Below are positions 56,137-64,000 of a DNA stretch of 64,000 bases, piece by piece. The stretch is from an uncultured Chiayiivirga sp. Lineage in GTDB: Bacteria; Pseudomonadota; Gammaproteobacteria; Xanthomonadales; Xanthomonadaceae. The DNA is taken from positions 1 to 64,000 of the forward strand of contig CAKSZJ010000011.1 in the NCBI GenBank assembly GCA_934525595.1, in the 5' to 3' direction. A model generated the notes under the pieces. It was not told the origin of the DNA and ran no database searches. It worked only from the letters and a program-made list of their open reading frames with translations. A program made the position numbers and the translations under genes. Each line of letters starts with the position of its first letter. The stretch's first letter is position 1.

Positions 56137-57087
56137 ATGTACGGGAAGGTTCGTCTCTCGCGAAGAATTTCGCTGCGAATACAGCAGTTGGACATGTTCC
56201 TCGCCCTGATGGAGACCTCGTCGGTGCGTGCCACCGCGGACATCATGGGGCTCACCCAGTCGGCCGTTTCCAAGTCGCAGAAGGAGCTGGAAAGCACGAT
56301 GCGGACGGCGCTTTTCGAGCGCACGTGCAGCGGCCTTCGGCCAACCGCGCAGAGCGTGCTGCTGGAGCGCTATGCGCACGAAGTCATTCGCGGATTCAAT
56401 CTGCCCTCGCGGGAACTGCACGCGCAGGCCGGGGAAGAATCGTTGAGCGTCGGCGCGAGCACGGGTGGCGCCCATGTGCTGCTGATGCACGTCATCGGAC
56501 AGCTTCTCGGGGAGTGGCCCTTGCGCGTCGCGGTGCAGATCGAGGACAGCCGGCTGCTGGCCGAGAATCTGATCGATGGCGCGCTGGGCATCAGCGTCGC
56601 CTATGCCACGCCGGCAGTCCTGTGCGCCGAGGTGTGCCGCGTACCGGCCGGCTACGACAGCATCGTGGCCGTCGCGCATCCCAATCATCCGGTGTTCCGC
56701 GACAGCCGCTCCTACCTGCATTACCCCTGGATGGTGCCGGCATCCGACGAGCCGCTCCGGGAAGCGGTCGAGCAGCGCATGGCCGAAGCCGGGCAGCGTC
56801 TGCCACGAGCACTGGTGGAATGCTCGCTGGGTCTGAGCAAGCCAGAGGTGGCGACGCGCGACGACGTGGTGGTCTGGACGACCCGCACGCTGGCTGATCC
56901 CGGGGTGGCGCGGGGCGAGCTGCGCTGCGTCAACCTGCCGTTCCCGCCACCCATGCTGAATTACTACGCCATGCGCATGCGCAAGCGGTACCTCCCGCCG
57001 GGCGGCGTGGCGATGTGGAACGCGCTTCTGCGCGCGTTGCGCAGGCGCCGCCACCGGGCGCGGCGGGATCTGACGATGCCCGCCTGA
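56137..57087 (+). CDS. LysR-family transcriptional regulator
   Basis: A 316-residue regulator. The N-terminal winged HTH (LRIQQLDMFLALMETSSVRA, TADIMGLTQSAVSKSQKELE, ALFERTCSGLRPTAQ) is standard. The C-terminal co-inducer domain starts near residue 95 (LSVGASTGGAHVLLMHVIGQLL). It ends in an arginine-rich tail. ATG 56137 places the HTH at the usual distance from the start. ATG 56068 would add 23 unconserved residues. The closest style is GbpR/PcaQ-type LysR proteins controlling catabolic genes; target unknown. Divergent from the TSP3 gene. Confidence 0.87.
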   Translation: MYGKVRLSRRISLRIQQLDMFLALMETSSVRATADIMGLTQSAVSKSQKELESTMRTALFERTCSGLRPTAQSVLLERYAHEVIRGFNLPSRELHAQAGEESLSVGASTGGAHVLLMHVIGQLLGEWPLRVAVQIEDSRLLAENLIDGALGISVAYATPAVLCAEVCRVPAGYDSIVAVAHPNHPVFRDSRSYLHYPWMVPASDEPLREAVEQRMAEAGQRLPRALVECSLGLSKPEVATRDDVVVWTTRTLADPGVARGELRCVNLPFPPPMLNYYAMRMRKRYLPPGGVAMWNALLRALRRRRHRARRDLTMPA

Positions 57088-57123
57088 CCGCACGCGACGC
57101 GGCGTTCCCGCAGTGGAGAATGC

Positions 57124-57882
57124 TCAGAGGTCGATGCTGCGCACCGGCAGCTTGATCCGCTCGCCTGGTTCTTCGGCCACGCGGGCGCTGTGGGTCTGGC
57201 CGCTGTAGCTGTAGACGACGTCGTAGGCGACGATTTTCGTCTGCGGGTCGTTGACCGTTTCGCACTGGCGTTCGATGCGGGTTTCGGTCTTTTTCGCCTG
57301 CTGGTTTTCCTGGATCTTGCGTCCCGCGATGGCGCCACCGACCGCGCCGGCGATGCGCGCCGCGTCGCGGCCCTTGCCGTCACCGACCTGGTTGCCGATC
57401 GCACCGCCGACGATCGCGCCGATGGCGGTGCCGGCAATCCGCTTGTCGTCCTTGGGCGCGGTCTGGTAGACCACTTCGACGTCGCGGCAGACTTCCTGCG
57501 GGTTGTCGATGGACTGGCGTACCGGCGTCACGCTGATCACCTGGGCGTACTGCGGGCCGGAAGCCACGGGTGGCTTGGGCGTCGCTGGCCGTGTCGCGGC
57601 GGCGGGTGGCGGCGCCGGAGCCGCTGCCGGTGGTGCAGGCGGTGCCGGAGGCGCCGGAGGTGCGGGCGGAGCCACAGGCTGCGCGGGCTCGGCGCTCTGG
57701 ATCGCGTCGGATGCGGCGTTTGCCTGTGCATCGGGATCGGCGGCACGCGGCGCTTCCAACGGTGCGCTGGGCGCCTGTGAAGACTGGGCGGACGTATCGG
57801 CCGGGGCCGACGGGTTCTGGCAGGCCGCCGCCAGCAGGCAGGCGGCGGCGAGGGAAGGCCACTTCATACCTTGGGTCGTCAT
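57124..57882 (-). CDS. Glycine-zipper (17-kDa antigen-like) lipoprotein
   Basis: A 252-residue lipoprotein with lipobox LLAAAC (Cys about 21). A long Ala/Pro-rich linker (about 25-105) with tandem APPAPP units follows. Then comes a 2TM glycine-zipper domain (GTAIGAIVGGAIGNQVGDG then AARIAGAVGGAIAGRKI) and a C-terminal beta segment (ETRIERQCETVNDPQTKIV, YDVVYSYSGQTHSARV). Family members sit in the outer-membrane/periplasm and protect envelope integrity. AAGGAG lies 9 bases before the ATG at 57882. Confidence 0.88.
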   Translation of the reverse strand: MTTQGMKWPSLAAACLLAAACQNPSAPADTSAQSSQAPSAPLEAPRAADPDAQANAASDAIQSAEPAQPVAPPAPPAPPAPPAPPAAAPAPPPAAATRPATPKPPVASGPQYAQVISVTPVRQSIDNPQEVCRDVEVVYQTAPKDDKRIAGTAIGAIVGGAIGNQVGDGKGRDAARIAGAVGGAIAGRKIQENQQAKKTETRIERQCETVNDPQTKIVAYDVVYSYSGQTHSARVAEEPGERIKLPVRSIDL

Positions 57883-57980
57883 GGCGCGGTGCTCCTTCTG
57901 CAGTGGATGCCGAGGGTCTGGATCGGTCGTGGGTCGCGCGCGATCCGGCGTGCCGAACCTTACGCCGGCGCGGCTGAACC

Positions 57981-59123
57981 TCAGGTGCCGGCGGCGCGCG
58001 GCGCGACCGTCAGCGGCGTGCGGCTGCCATCGACGCCGGCACGCTGCCAGCGCCCCTGCGCGCGCCGCACCGCGCCCATTGCCGCGCGTCCGGTTTCAGG
58101 GTCGCGCGCCGGGTAGACCTGCACGCCGATCACCCGCCCATCGAACAGGGTGCTGACCTCGTCGAGCGCGGTATGGCCGACGAAAATGGCGCGCACGCCG
58201 AAATGGCGGCGCAGCGCCTCGATGTCGTCCGGGTGGGCTTGGGGCGGTGCCGCATCGCGTGCGAAATAGCCGCGATACCAGAGCGGGCCGGATGAGCGGG
58301 TCGCAAAATCATGCAGTGGCGAGTCTTCCGGATCGATGCGTCCGGCCAGCACCTCGCGCACCGCGCGGCTGAGCGTGGCGAGAGTCAGGTTCCGGTCGAT
58401 CACTTCCGGCGAGATCCCGCCGTGCGTCAGCAGTACGTCACCTGCGCGCAGGATCGAGGCGCGGGTGCGCAGCCACTGGCCCAACACGCTGTCGGCATCG
58501 AACAGATCCGCGTACGTCGCCGCGCCCAGCGCATCGGCGTCGCCCAGGTAGCGCGGGTGCAGATAGCGCGCGTCGCCGCGCAGGGTCATCACCTCGTGGT
58601 TTCCCAGCAGGAACTGGACGCTGCCGCCCGCCGCCTCGGCTTCGCCCTGCAGCTGGTAGATGAGCCAGAGCACCGCCACCTGATGGGCGCCGCGGTCGAA
58701 CACGTCGCCCAGAAAAAGCAGGTGGCCAGCGCCGAAGCGCCAGCGCAGCGCCTCATCGATGATGCCCTGGCGGCGCAGCAGCTCGACCAGGATGCCGTAT
58801 TCGCCGTGGATGTCTGCCACGACGAAAAGCGGCGCATCCGATTCCACGTTCAGCGCATCGGGTGCTGTCTGCGCTGGCTCGCGCAGCTGCACGCGGAAGG
58901 CGGGAACGCCGTCTGCGCCTTCGACTTCCATTGCCTCACCCGAAGCCAGCCGTTCGGTGCGCGCGGTCAGCGCTCCCTCGGCCTCGGTTACCCGTCGCAC
59001 GATCCAGCCACCGTCCGGCCCGGGCCACGCGTACGGGCCGTCGGCCGCCGCCAGGAGCGGAAGCGCCGCGAGCAGCAGCGCCGCGAGGCGACGCATCAGT
59101 ATCGGGAGAGGTGTCGGGTTCAT
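57981..59123 (-). CDS. Exported PPP-type metallophosphatase (Shewanella-like phosphatase family)
   Basis: A 380-residue phosphatase with a signal peptide (LPILMRRLAALLLAALPLLA, then AADG). Metal-ligand motifs occur in order: FVVADIHGEYGILVELL, LFLGDVFDRGAHQVAVLW, QFLLGNHEVMTLRGD, LLTHGGISPEV and IFVGHTALDEV. This matches the phosphoprotein-phosphatase core of Shewanella-like phosphatases. The periplasmic location suggests action on extracytoplasmic phosphoesters or phosphotyrosine-like substrates. The start at 59123 is favoured; 59096 is possible. About 25 residues specific to this protein precede the core. Confidence 0.85.
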   Translation of the reverse strand: MNPTPLPILMRRLAALLLAALPLLAAADGPYAWPGPDGGWIVRRVTEAEGALTARTERLASGEAMEVEGADGVPAFRVQLREPAQTAPDALNVESDAPLFVVADIHGEYGILVELLRRQGIIDEALRWRFGAGHLLFLGDVFDRGAHQVAVLWLIYQLQGEAEAAGGSVQFLLGNHEVMTLRGDARYLHPRYLGDADALGAATYADLFDADSVLGQWLRTRASILRAGDVLLTHGGISPEVIDRNLTLATLSRAVREVLAGRIDPEDSPLHDFATRSSGPLWYRGYFARDAAPPQAHPDDIEALRRHFGVRAIFVGHTALDEVSTLFDGRVIGVQVYPARDPETGRAAMGAVRRAQGRWQRAGVDGSRTPLTVAPRAAGT

Positions 59124-59284
59124 GCTGCGATTGTGGCGGCTCGTTTGCGTATCCGTCCAACCCGATCCAGCGCGCGCCTGCGCCGAATCCAGCGCGCCGG
59201 CCATGCGCTTGGGCGCGCGTGCCCCTTGCCGTTGCCGGCACCGGGCGCGGATGATGGTCATCTGGTCAAACCGGGTCGCTTCCG

Positions 59285-60712
59285 ATGCTCGAGACGTTCT
59301 GGCAGTGGTTGACCGAGATCCCCGGTGTCGGGGTGCCGCTCGCAGCGGTCTGGTCGGTCTACATACTCGTGATCGGCCTGTGGATCGTCTGGGAGAAGCG
59401 CGAGCCGGAGGCGACGCTGGGCTGGCTGCTGGCGCTGGCGGCCCTGCCGCTGCTGGGGTTCTTCATCTATCACGTGTTCGGTCCGCGTCGGATCAAGCGC
59501 CAACGGCTGCGGCGCGGACGGGCGCGCGCGGCACTGACCCAGCGCAAACCCGACGACGAGGGCGATCCCTTCCACCTGCAGATCGCCAGTCTGGCGCAGC
59601 GCACCACCGGCCTGCCGCCGGTGCACATGCTCGATCCGACGCTGCTGCACAACGGCGAGGGCACCTACGAGGCCATGCTGGAAGCGATCGCCGGTGCGCG
59701 GCACCACATCCACATGGCCAGCTACATCTTCGATGCCGACCACAGCGGGCGGACGTTCCGAGACGCGCTGCTGGCCAAGGCGCGTGAGGGGATAACGGTG
59801 CGGCTGCTGCTCGACAGCGTGGGCTGCGCACGGCTGCGGATGCACTTTTTCTCCGAGCTCCTGGAGGCGGGCGGCGAGGTCGCGTGGTTCCATCCGGTGC
59901 GCTTCCGGCCGCTGCGGCGGCCCACGCTCAATCAGCGCAGCCACCGCAAGATCCTGATCGTGGACGGTGAAACCGGCTTCACCGGCGGAGTGAACATCTC
60001 GGATACCCAGGACCGGCGTCGACGCGAGGACGCGCACTGCGACCTGCACCTGCGCTTTCTCGGCTCAGCGGTGCAGGCCCTGCAGCTGGCCTTCGTCGAG
60101 GACTGGGTCTACGCCACTGGCACCGCGCTGCGCGATGCGGCGCTGTGGCCGCGTCCGCCCTGTGGCGGCGCGCCGGCGCTGGTGATTCCGTCCGGGCCGG
60201 ACAGCCACTGGGAAGCCTTCCACCGGGTCAGCGTGGAGGCGATCCACGACGCCACCGAGCGGGTCTGGCTGGTGACGCCGTACTTCGTGCCGAGCGAAGC
60301 GGCGCGCATGGCGCTGACCAACGCTGCGCTGTGCGGCGTGGATGTCCGGGTGATGCTGCCGCGGCGCTCGGATTCGGCCCTGGTCAGCGCCGCGGCGCGC
60401 TCCTACTACGACGAGCTTCTGGCAGCCGGGGTGCGAATCTTCGAGTATCAGCACAACATGCTGCATGCCAAGGCGATGCTGGTGGATCGGCGCCACGTGC
60501 TGATCGGCAGTGCCAACTTCGACTACCGCAGTTTCCGGGTCAACTTCGAGCTGTCGGTGCTGGTGGACGACCCGGCGCTGGCGAACGCGCTGGAAGCGGC
60601 CTGGCAGGACTACACCACGCGCGCCGTGGAGATTTGCGCCGACGACCCGCCTGCCCCTCGCCTGCGCCGCCTCGGCGACGCCATTGCCCGGCTGGTGTCG
60701 CCGCTGCTGTAA
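59285..60712 (+). CDS. cls: Cardiolipin synthase (phospholipase D superfamily)
   Basis: A 475-residue membrane-anchored enzyme condensing phosphatidylglycerol to cardiolipin. Two N-terminal helices (VYILVIGLWIVWE and TLGWLLALAALPLLGFFIYHV) precede the two HKD catalytic motifs. The first is H220-x-K222-x4-D227 (HRKILIVD, with GFTGGVN), the second H394-x-K396-x4-D401 (HAKAMLVD, with IGSANFDYRS). Length and layout match ClsA-type enzymes. Confidence 0.94.
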   Translation: MLETFWQWLTEIPGVGVPLAAVWSVYILVIGLWIVWEKREPEATLGWLLALAALPLLGFFIYHVFGPRRIKRQRLRRGRARAALTQRKPDDEGDPFHLQIASLAQRTTGLPPVHMLDPTLLHNGEGTYEAMLEAIAGARHHIHMASYIFDADHSGRTFRDALLAKAREGITVRLLLDSVGCARLRMHFFSELLEAGGEVAWFHPVRFRPLRRPTLNQRSHRKILIVDGETGFTGGVNISDTQDRRRREDAHCDLHLRFLGSAVQALQLAFVEDWVYATGTALRDAALWPRPPCGGAPALVIPSGPDSHWEAFHRVSVEAIHDATERVWLVTPYFVPSEAARMALTNAALCGVDVRVMLPRRSDSALVSAAARSYYDELLAAGVRIFEYQHNMLHAKAMLVDRRHVLIGSANFDYRSFRVNFELSVLVDDPALANALEAAWQDYTTRAVEICADDPPAPRLRRLGDAIARLVSPLL

Positions 60713-60823
60713 GGCGCGGACCGCTCCGCGGCGGCGCGGTGGCGACGGGCGGACGCGGGCATTGCGGCACGCGGCAGGTTGGCGGATACACTAGCCACCG
60801 GTCCAATGTGCGCGGAGATCGGC

Positions 60824-61240
60824 ATGCGCTGGTTGTGGTTCGTAGGCTCGCTGCTGTGCTTTTCGGTGGTTTTCAAGACCACGTCGATCGCCCTGGCGGC
60901 GCTGTGCCTGATCGGCGCCCTGGTCTTCATGGTCGTGGGTACGCTCGCGGTGGCGGCGCAGCGCATCGACAGCAGCCGCGGCGACGCCGGCCGGCTGATC
61001 GGTCCCGAGGAAATCCGCCGGATGCGCGAGGCCGAAGCGCGCCGCACGGCACAGCAGCAGGACGAGGCCCCGGCCGCCGGATCCGATGCGGGCGCCGGGG
61101 GCGAACTGATCGGCATGGCGACGGCGACGGCGCTGATTGCGGCAGAATCGGCTGACCGGGGTACCGCCTCCCTGGTCGACCCGACATCGGGCGATGCGCC
61201 CGGCGTCGACACTCCGGGCGGTGAGCAAGGAGGGAAGTGA
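60824..61240 (+). CDS. Small membrane protein of unknown function
   Basis: A 138-residue protein with two membrane helices (about 3-20 and 24-46) and a hydrophilic Ala/Glu/Asp-rich tail. GGAG sits 6 bases before ATG 60824, which is preferred to the in-frame ATG 60806 and TTG 60779. One base separates it from the next gene, so the two are co-transcribed. No family recognised. Confidence 0.7.
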   Translation: MRWLWFVGSLLCFSVVFKTTSIALAALCLIGALVFMVVGTLAVAAQRIDSSRGDAGRLIGPEEIRRMREAEARRTAQQQDEAPAAGSDAGAGGELIGMATATALIAAESADRGTASLVDPTSGDAPGVDTPGGEQGGK

Positions 61241-61241
61241 C

Positions 61242-61496
61242 ATGACGCTTGAAAGTCTCATCATCCTGCTTCTGGTGGGCGGCATTGCCGGCTGGCTGGC
61301 GGGCCTCCTGATGAAGGGTCGGGGGTTCGGCATCCTGGGCAACATCGTGGTTGGCATCGTCGGTGCCTTCGTCGGCAGCTTCGTGCTCGGGTTGCTCGGG
61401 GTCGCGATCGGCGGCAGCATCGTGGCGTCGATCATCAACGCCTTCATCGGTGCGGTGATCCTGCTGTTCCTGATCGGTCTGATCAAACGCGTCTGA
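61242..61496 (+). CDS. GlsB/YeaQ/YmgE-family small membrane protein
   Basis: An 84-residue protein (transglycosylase-associated family) with three membrane helices and conserved GIAGWLAGLLMKGRGFGILGNIVVG-type glycine pattern (split here as GGIAGWLAGLLMKG and RGFGILGNIVVGIVG). The family is linked to envelope stress responses, with no enzymatic role shown. A strong AAGGAGG lies 7-8 bases before the ATG. Confidence 0.92.
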   Translation: MTLESLIILLLVGGIAGWLAGLLMKGRGFGILGNIVVGIVGAFVGSFVLGLLGVAIGGSIVASIINAFIGAVILLFLIGLIKRV

Positions 61497-61575
61497 GCCG
61501 CGCGGGAGCTTGACGCTGCGCAGGCTCCGGTGCCGTGCGCCGCCCCATGTTCCTGCGCCCGGTCCCGCGCCGGCT

Positions 61576-62592
61576 TCAGGGTGCGTTCGCGCCCTGTTTT
61601 CGCCACCAGTTGCCGAGCTGGCGCAGGCCTTCGAGGGTGCTGATCCTGGGCTGGTAGCCGAAGTCGCGGCGCGCGGCGCCGATGTCGTAGTAGTGCGCAG
61701 TGGAGAGCTGTTCGGCCAGGAAACGGGTCAGCAGCGGCTCGCCCTTGAGCGGCAGGATCGAATAGCCCAGTTCGAGCACGGCGCCGAGGGCGTAGGCCGC
61801 GCGAAACGGCATCAGCTGGGTCACCGAGGGTGCGCCGACCGCGCGCAGCAGGCTGTTGAGGATGTCGCCGATCGGCTTGGGCTCGCCGTTCGAGATGAAG
61901 TAGGCCTTGCCGGCGCAGGGCGCACCGGGGGTGTCGTGCAGGGCGTCGAAGGCGTCCAGGTGCGCCTGAGCGGCGTTGTCGATGTAGGTGGTATCGACCA
62001 GGTTGAGGCCATCGCCGACGAACTTGAGCTTGCCGGCGCGCGCGCGCGCGGCCAGACGCGGCAGGAGGTGGTTGTCGCCCGGCCCCCAGATGAGCCGCGG
62101 GCGCAGCGCCACGGTGCTCAGCGCGTTGCCGTTGGCGCCCAGCACGTGCTCTTCCGCCACGCGCTTGGTGGCCGGATACCAGGCCTTGTAGCGCTCGGCC
62201 AGCGGTGCCTCCGCCTCGCTGGCACCGGTCACCGGGCGCGTGCCGCGATGCGCGACGCTGGGCGTCGAGGTGTAAACGAGGGTGCGCACGCGGTTCATGC
62301 GGCAGGCGGCGATCACGTTCCAGGTGCCGCGCACGTTGGCGTCGAAATAGTCGTGGAAGCTGCCCCAGGCGCCGGCCTTGGCCGCCACGTGGAAAGCCGC
62401 ATCGACGTCGGCAAACGCTGCGGTGACGTCGCTGAAGCTGGCGATATCGCCGCGCACCTGGCGCACGCCCATGGCCGTGAGCTCGGGATGCTCGCCGCGC
62501 GAGTAGGAGAGCACCTCCCAACCGCGTTTCACCAGCCGGGCGCAGATCGCCCGACCGAGAAATCCGCCGCCCCCGGTCACCATCACCCGCAT
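61576..62592 (-). CDS. oleD: OleD-like NAD(P)-dependent reductase (extended SDR)
   Basis: A 338-residue extended short-chain dehydrogenase. The nucleotide-binding motif [11 protein letters not shown] opens the protein, the catalytic [12 protein letters not shown] has Tyr-x3-Lys, and STPSVAHRG supplies the Ser. The motifs [19 protein letters not shown] and [18 protein letters not shown] resemble OleD, which reduces 2-alkyl-3-ketoalkanoates in olefin synthesis. They also resemble 3-beta-hydroxysteroid dehydrogenase/isomerase-like proteins. The presence of oleC in the same window favours OleD, but they are 25 kb apart. Confidence 0.78.
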   Translation of the reverse strand: MRVMVTGGGGFLGRAICARLVKRGWEVLSYSRGEHPELTAMGVRQVRGDIASFSDVTAAFADVDAAFHVAAKAGAWGSFHDYFDANVRGTWNVIAACRMNRVRTLVYTSTPSVAHRGTRPVTGASEAEAPLAERYKAWYPATKRVAEEHVLGANGNALSTVALRPRLIWGPGDNHLLPRLAARARAGKLKFVGDGLNLVDTTYIDNAAQAHLDAFDALHDTPGAPCAGKAYFISNGEPKPIGDILNSLLRAVGAPSVTQLMPFRAAYALGAVLELGYSILPLKGEPLLTRFLAEQLSTAHYYDIGAARRDFGYQPRISTLEGLRQLGNWWRKQGANAP

Positions 62593-62798
62593 CGTGTCGC
62601 ACCCCGTCGCGTAACCCTTGGCACTGTAGGTTTCGATGCGCTGCGACGCAAGCCGGAGGGGGCGCGGAGCGTGAGCCTGATCGCGCTCGGGACGCCGTGA
62701 ATGGCTGCTGCGGGCTGCGTCGCCGCCGTGCGGAATGGTCGGGCCTCCGGCCGCTGCGCCGTGGCAGAATGCCGTCCCGATCCCGAGGACATCCGCCC

Positions 62799-63386
62799 GT
62801 GCGCGTCTGCATCTACGCCTCTTCCAGCGACTACGCTCCTGCCGCCTACACCGACGACGCCCGCCGCCTCGGCATCCTGCTGGCGCAGGCCGGTTGCGAA
62901 ATCGTCTATGGCGGCGGCTCGCGTGGATCGATGGGCGCGATCGCCGACGGCGCGCTGTCGGCTGGCGGCAAGGTCATCGGCATCTTGCCGCGCTTCATGG
63001 CCGACCTGGAGTGGGGCCATCCCGGCCTGACCCGTCTGGAGCTGGTGGGCGACATGCGCGAGCGCAAGCATCTCCTGCTCACCGGCTCGGACGCGGTCGT
63101 GGCGCTGCCGGGAGGCAGCGGCACGCTGGAAGAGCTTTTCGAGGCCGTCACGCTCAAGCGCCTGGGCCTGTATGCCAACCCCATCCTGCTGCTCGACACG
63201 CTCGGCTACTGGCAGCCGCTGCTGAAGTTCATGGGCGAACAGGTGATTGCCCAGCGCTTCCTCAATCCCGAACACCGCGACCTGTGGTCGCGTGTCGCGA
63301 GGCCCGAAGACGTACTGCCGGGCATTGCCGCGGCGCCGCGCTGGGGCGAGGATGCACGCGCCATGGCGGCGGTGCGTCCGGGGTGA
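62799..63386 (+). CDS. LOG-family protein (cytokinin riboside 5'-monophosphate phosphoribohydrolase-like)
   Basis: A 195-residue Rossmann-fold protein with the LOG signature [12 protein letters not shown] (104-115) and the upstream MRERKHLL region, plus [16 protein letters not shown] near the start. Family enzymes remove ribose 5-phosphate from nucleotide monophosphates; the physiological substrate in most bacteria is uncertain. GTG 62799 is chosen because [14 protein letters not shown] is the usual family start and GAGGAC lies 8 bases upstream. Confidence 0.9.
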   Translation: MRVCIYASSSDYAPAAYTDDARRLGILLAQAGCEIVYGGGSRGSMGAIADGALSAGGKVIGILPRFMADLEWGHPGLTRLELVGDMRERKHLLLTGSDAVVALPGGSGTLEELFEAVTLKRLGLYANPILLLDTLGYWQPLLKFMGEQVIAQRFLNPEHRDLWSRVARPEDVLPGIAAAPRWGEDARAMAAVRPG

Positions 63387-63398
63387 TGGGTCCGCCTC

Positions 63399-63788
63399 TC
63401 AGTGGTCCTCGCCCGAAGAGCCGCCTCGCTCGTCGAAGCCGAAGCTGAATTCCATCGACGGCGTATCGGCGGCTTCCCCGGGGATCTCGCGTACGGCAGA
63501 GACCGCCAGCGCCGCAGCGCGTCCGCGCGAGGGCGGAATCAGCGCCACCTGCGCTTCCGCCTGGGCGGAAAGTTCGGCGCGACGCTCCTCCGGCACCTTC
63601 TGCCAGTGGCAGCCCAGCAGCGTGCCTTCCAGCGCGTAGAGCATGTTGAGGCTGGGGCGGAAGCCGGCGCGCTTGCATTTGACATAAGCCGCCACGGCAC
63701 CGACGGCGGCCAGATCCTCCTGGCTGCGGATGCCTACCTGGCGCAGCCAGGCGACGGACTTGGGGCCAATCTTCAGGGGTGTGCTCAT
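63399..63788 (-). CDS. TfoX/Sxy C-terminal domain protein
   Basis: A 129-residue protein. Its first 80 residues match the helical C-terminal domain of TfoX/Sxy (LKIGPKSVAWLRQVGIRSQ, EDLAAVGAVAAYVKCKRAG, SLNMLYALEGTLLGCHW), a helix-hairpin-helix-like fold. The TfoX N-terminal domain is absent, so a competence-activator role cannot be assumed. The tail is disordered and ends in Gly/Ser/Glu/Asp/His residues. It begins in an ATGA overlap with the next upstream gene. Confidence 0.85.
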   Translation of the reverse strand: MSTPLKIGPKSVAWLRQVGIRSQEDLAAVGAVAAYVKCKRAGFRPSLNMLYALEGTLLGCHWQKVPEERRAELSAQAEAQVALIPPSRGRAAALAVSAVREIPGEAADTPSMEFSFGFDERGGSSGEDH

Positions 63789-64000
63789 CGAATCGACTCC
63801 AGATAGGCGGCGGCGATCGCCGACAGGCCGGCCACATCCTGCGCATCGAAGCGCGCCGGTTCGGGGCTGTCGAGGTCGAATACCCCGATCAGCGTTTCGC
63901 CTTCGCCCAGCGGGATCACCAGCTCCGAACGCGAGGCCGCATCGCAGGCGATATGGCCGGGAAAGGCATTGACGTCATCCACGCGCTGGATCTCGCCGGT
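63785..64000 (-). CDS. Free methionine-(R)-sulfoxide reductase-like GAF protein (partial, 5' end beyond window)
   Basis: Only the C-terminal 71 residues are in the window; the frame is open to the edge. VDDVNAFPGHIACDAASRSELVIPL contains the conserved Cys of the fRMsr (MsrC) GAF active site (shown split: HIACDAASRSE), followed by GVFDLDSPEPARFDAQD, the standard ending. The enzyme reduces free methionine-(R)-sulfoxide with thioredoxin. It is coupled to the downstream TfoX-domain gene by an ATGA overlap. Confidence 0.82.
   Translation of the reverse strand, partial: TGEIQRVDDVNAFPGHIACDAASRSELVIPLGEGETLIGVFDLDSPEPARFDAQDVAGLSAIAAAYLESIR

Overview
The window is a high-GC chromosomal segment whose gene content and order point to the gammaproteobacterial order Lysobacterales (Xanthomonadales). 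The pointers are: a trpD-trpC / clp (CRP-like) / speD block as in Xanthomonas, rhlB-trxA-rho, an argS-SPOR pair, ole-type hydrocarbon genes, general secretion genes gspC-D-E, and secreted proteins in the style of this order. The species cannot be named from sequence alone. No rRNA, tRNA or CRISPR array was seen.

Region 1 (1-5.7 kb) is an accessory island. A transposon-like terminal repeat abuts a type III-style DNA methyltransferase (mod) that has lost its N-terminal half. Overlapping genes follow for an MqsR-type toxin, an MqsA-type antitoxin with a long C-terminal extension, a SecB-like chaperone and an intact-looking type III Res subunit. The middle three look like a toxin-antitoxin-chaperone (TAC) module riding inside a restriction-modification operon.

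Region 2 (5.7-23.4 kb) is largely housekeeping. It holds a divergent TetR / RND efflux pump locus, a K+-independent proton-pumping pyrophosphatase (hppA), an exported M1 metallopeptidase with a membrane partner, soluble pyrophosphatase (ppa), DUF2333 and DUF349 proteins, argS and a SPOR-domain protein.

Region 3 (23.4-30.4 kb) reads as a phosphate-starvation locus. It contains a TonB-dependent receptor, a secreted beta-helix protein, phoB and phoR, with PhoB-box-like 11-bp-period direct repeats before three transcription units. The PhoR has no membrane segments.

Region 4 (30.4-45.4 kb) carries a 3-hydroxyisobutyrate dehydrogenase-like reductase, speA, trpG, an orphan ParA, oleC, the gspC-gspD-gspE operon, rhlB, trxA and rho.

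Region 5 (45.4-54.2 kb) carries fabA-fabB (unsaturated fatty acids), trpD-trpC, a large propeller-GGDEF sensor whose signal peptide lies upstream of any standard start codon, clp and speD. Two good CRP/Clp sites lie between the last two. speA and speD both feed polyamine synthesis.

Region 6 (54.2-64 kb) carries a secreted thrombospondin type 3 repeat protein, a LysR regulator, a glycine-zipper lipoprotein, a periplasmic metallophosphatase, cardiolipin synthase, two small membrane proteins, an oleD-like reductase, a LOG-family protein, a TfoX C-terminal-domain protein and the start-truncated end of a free methionine-(R)-sulfoxide reductase gene running off the window.
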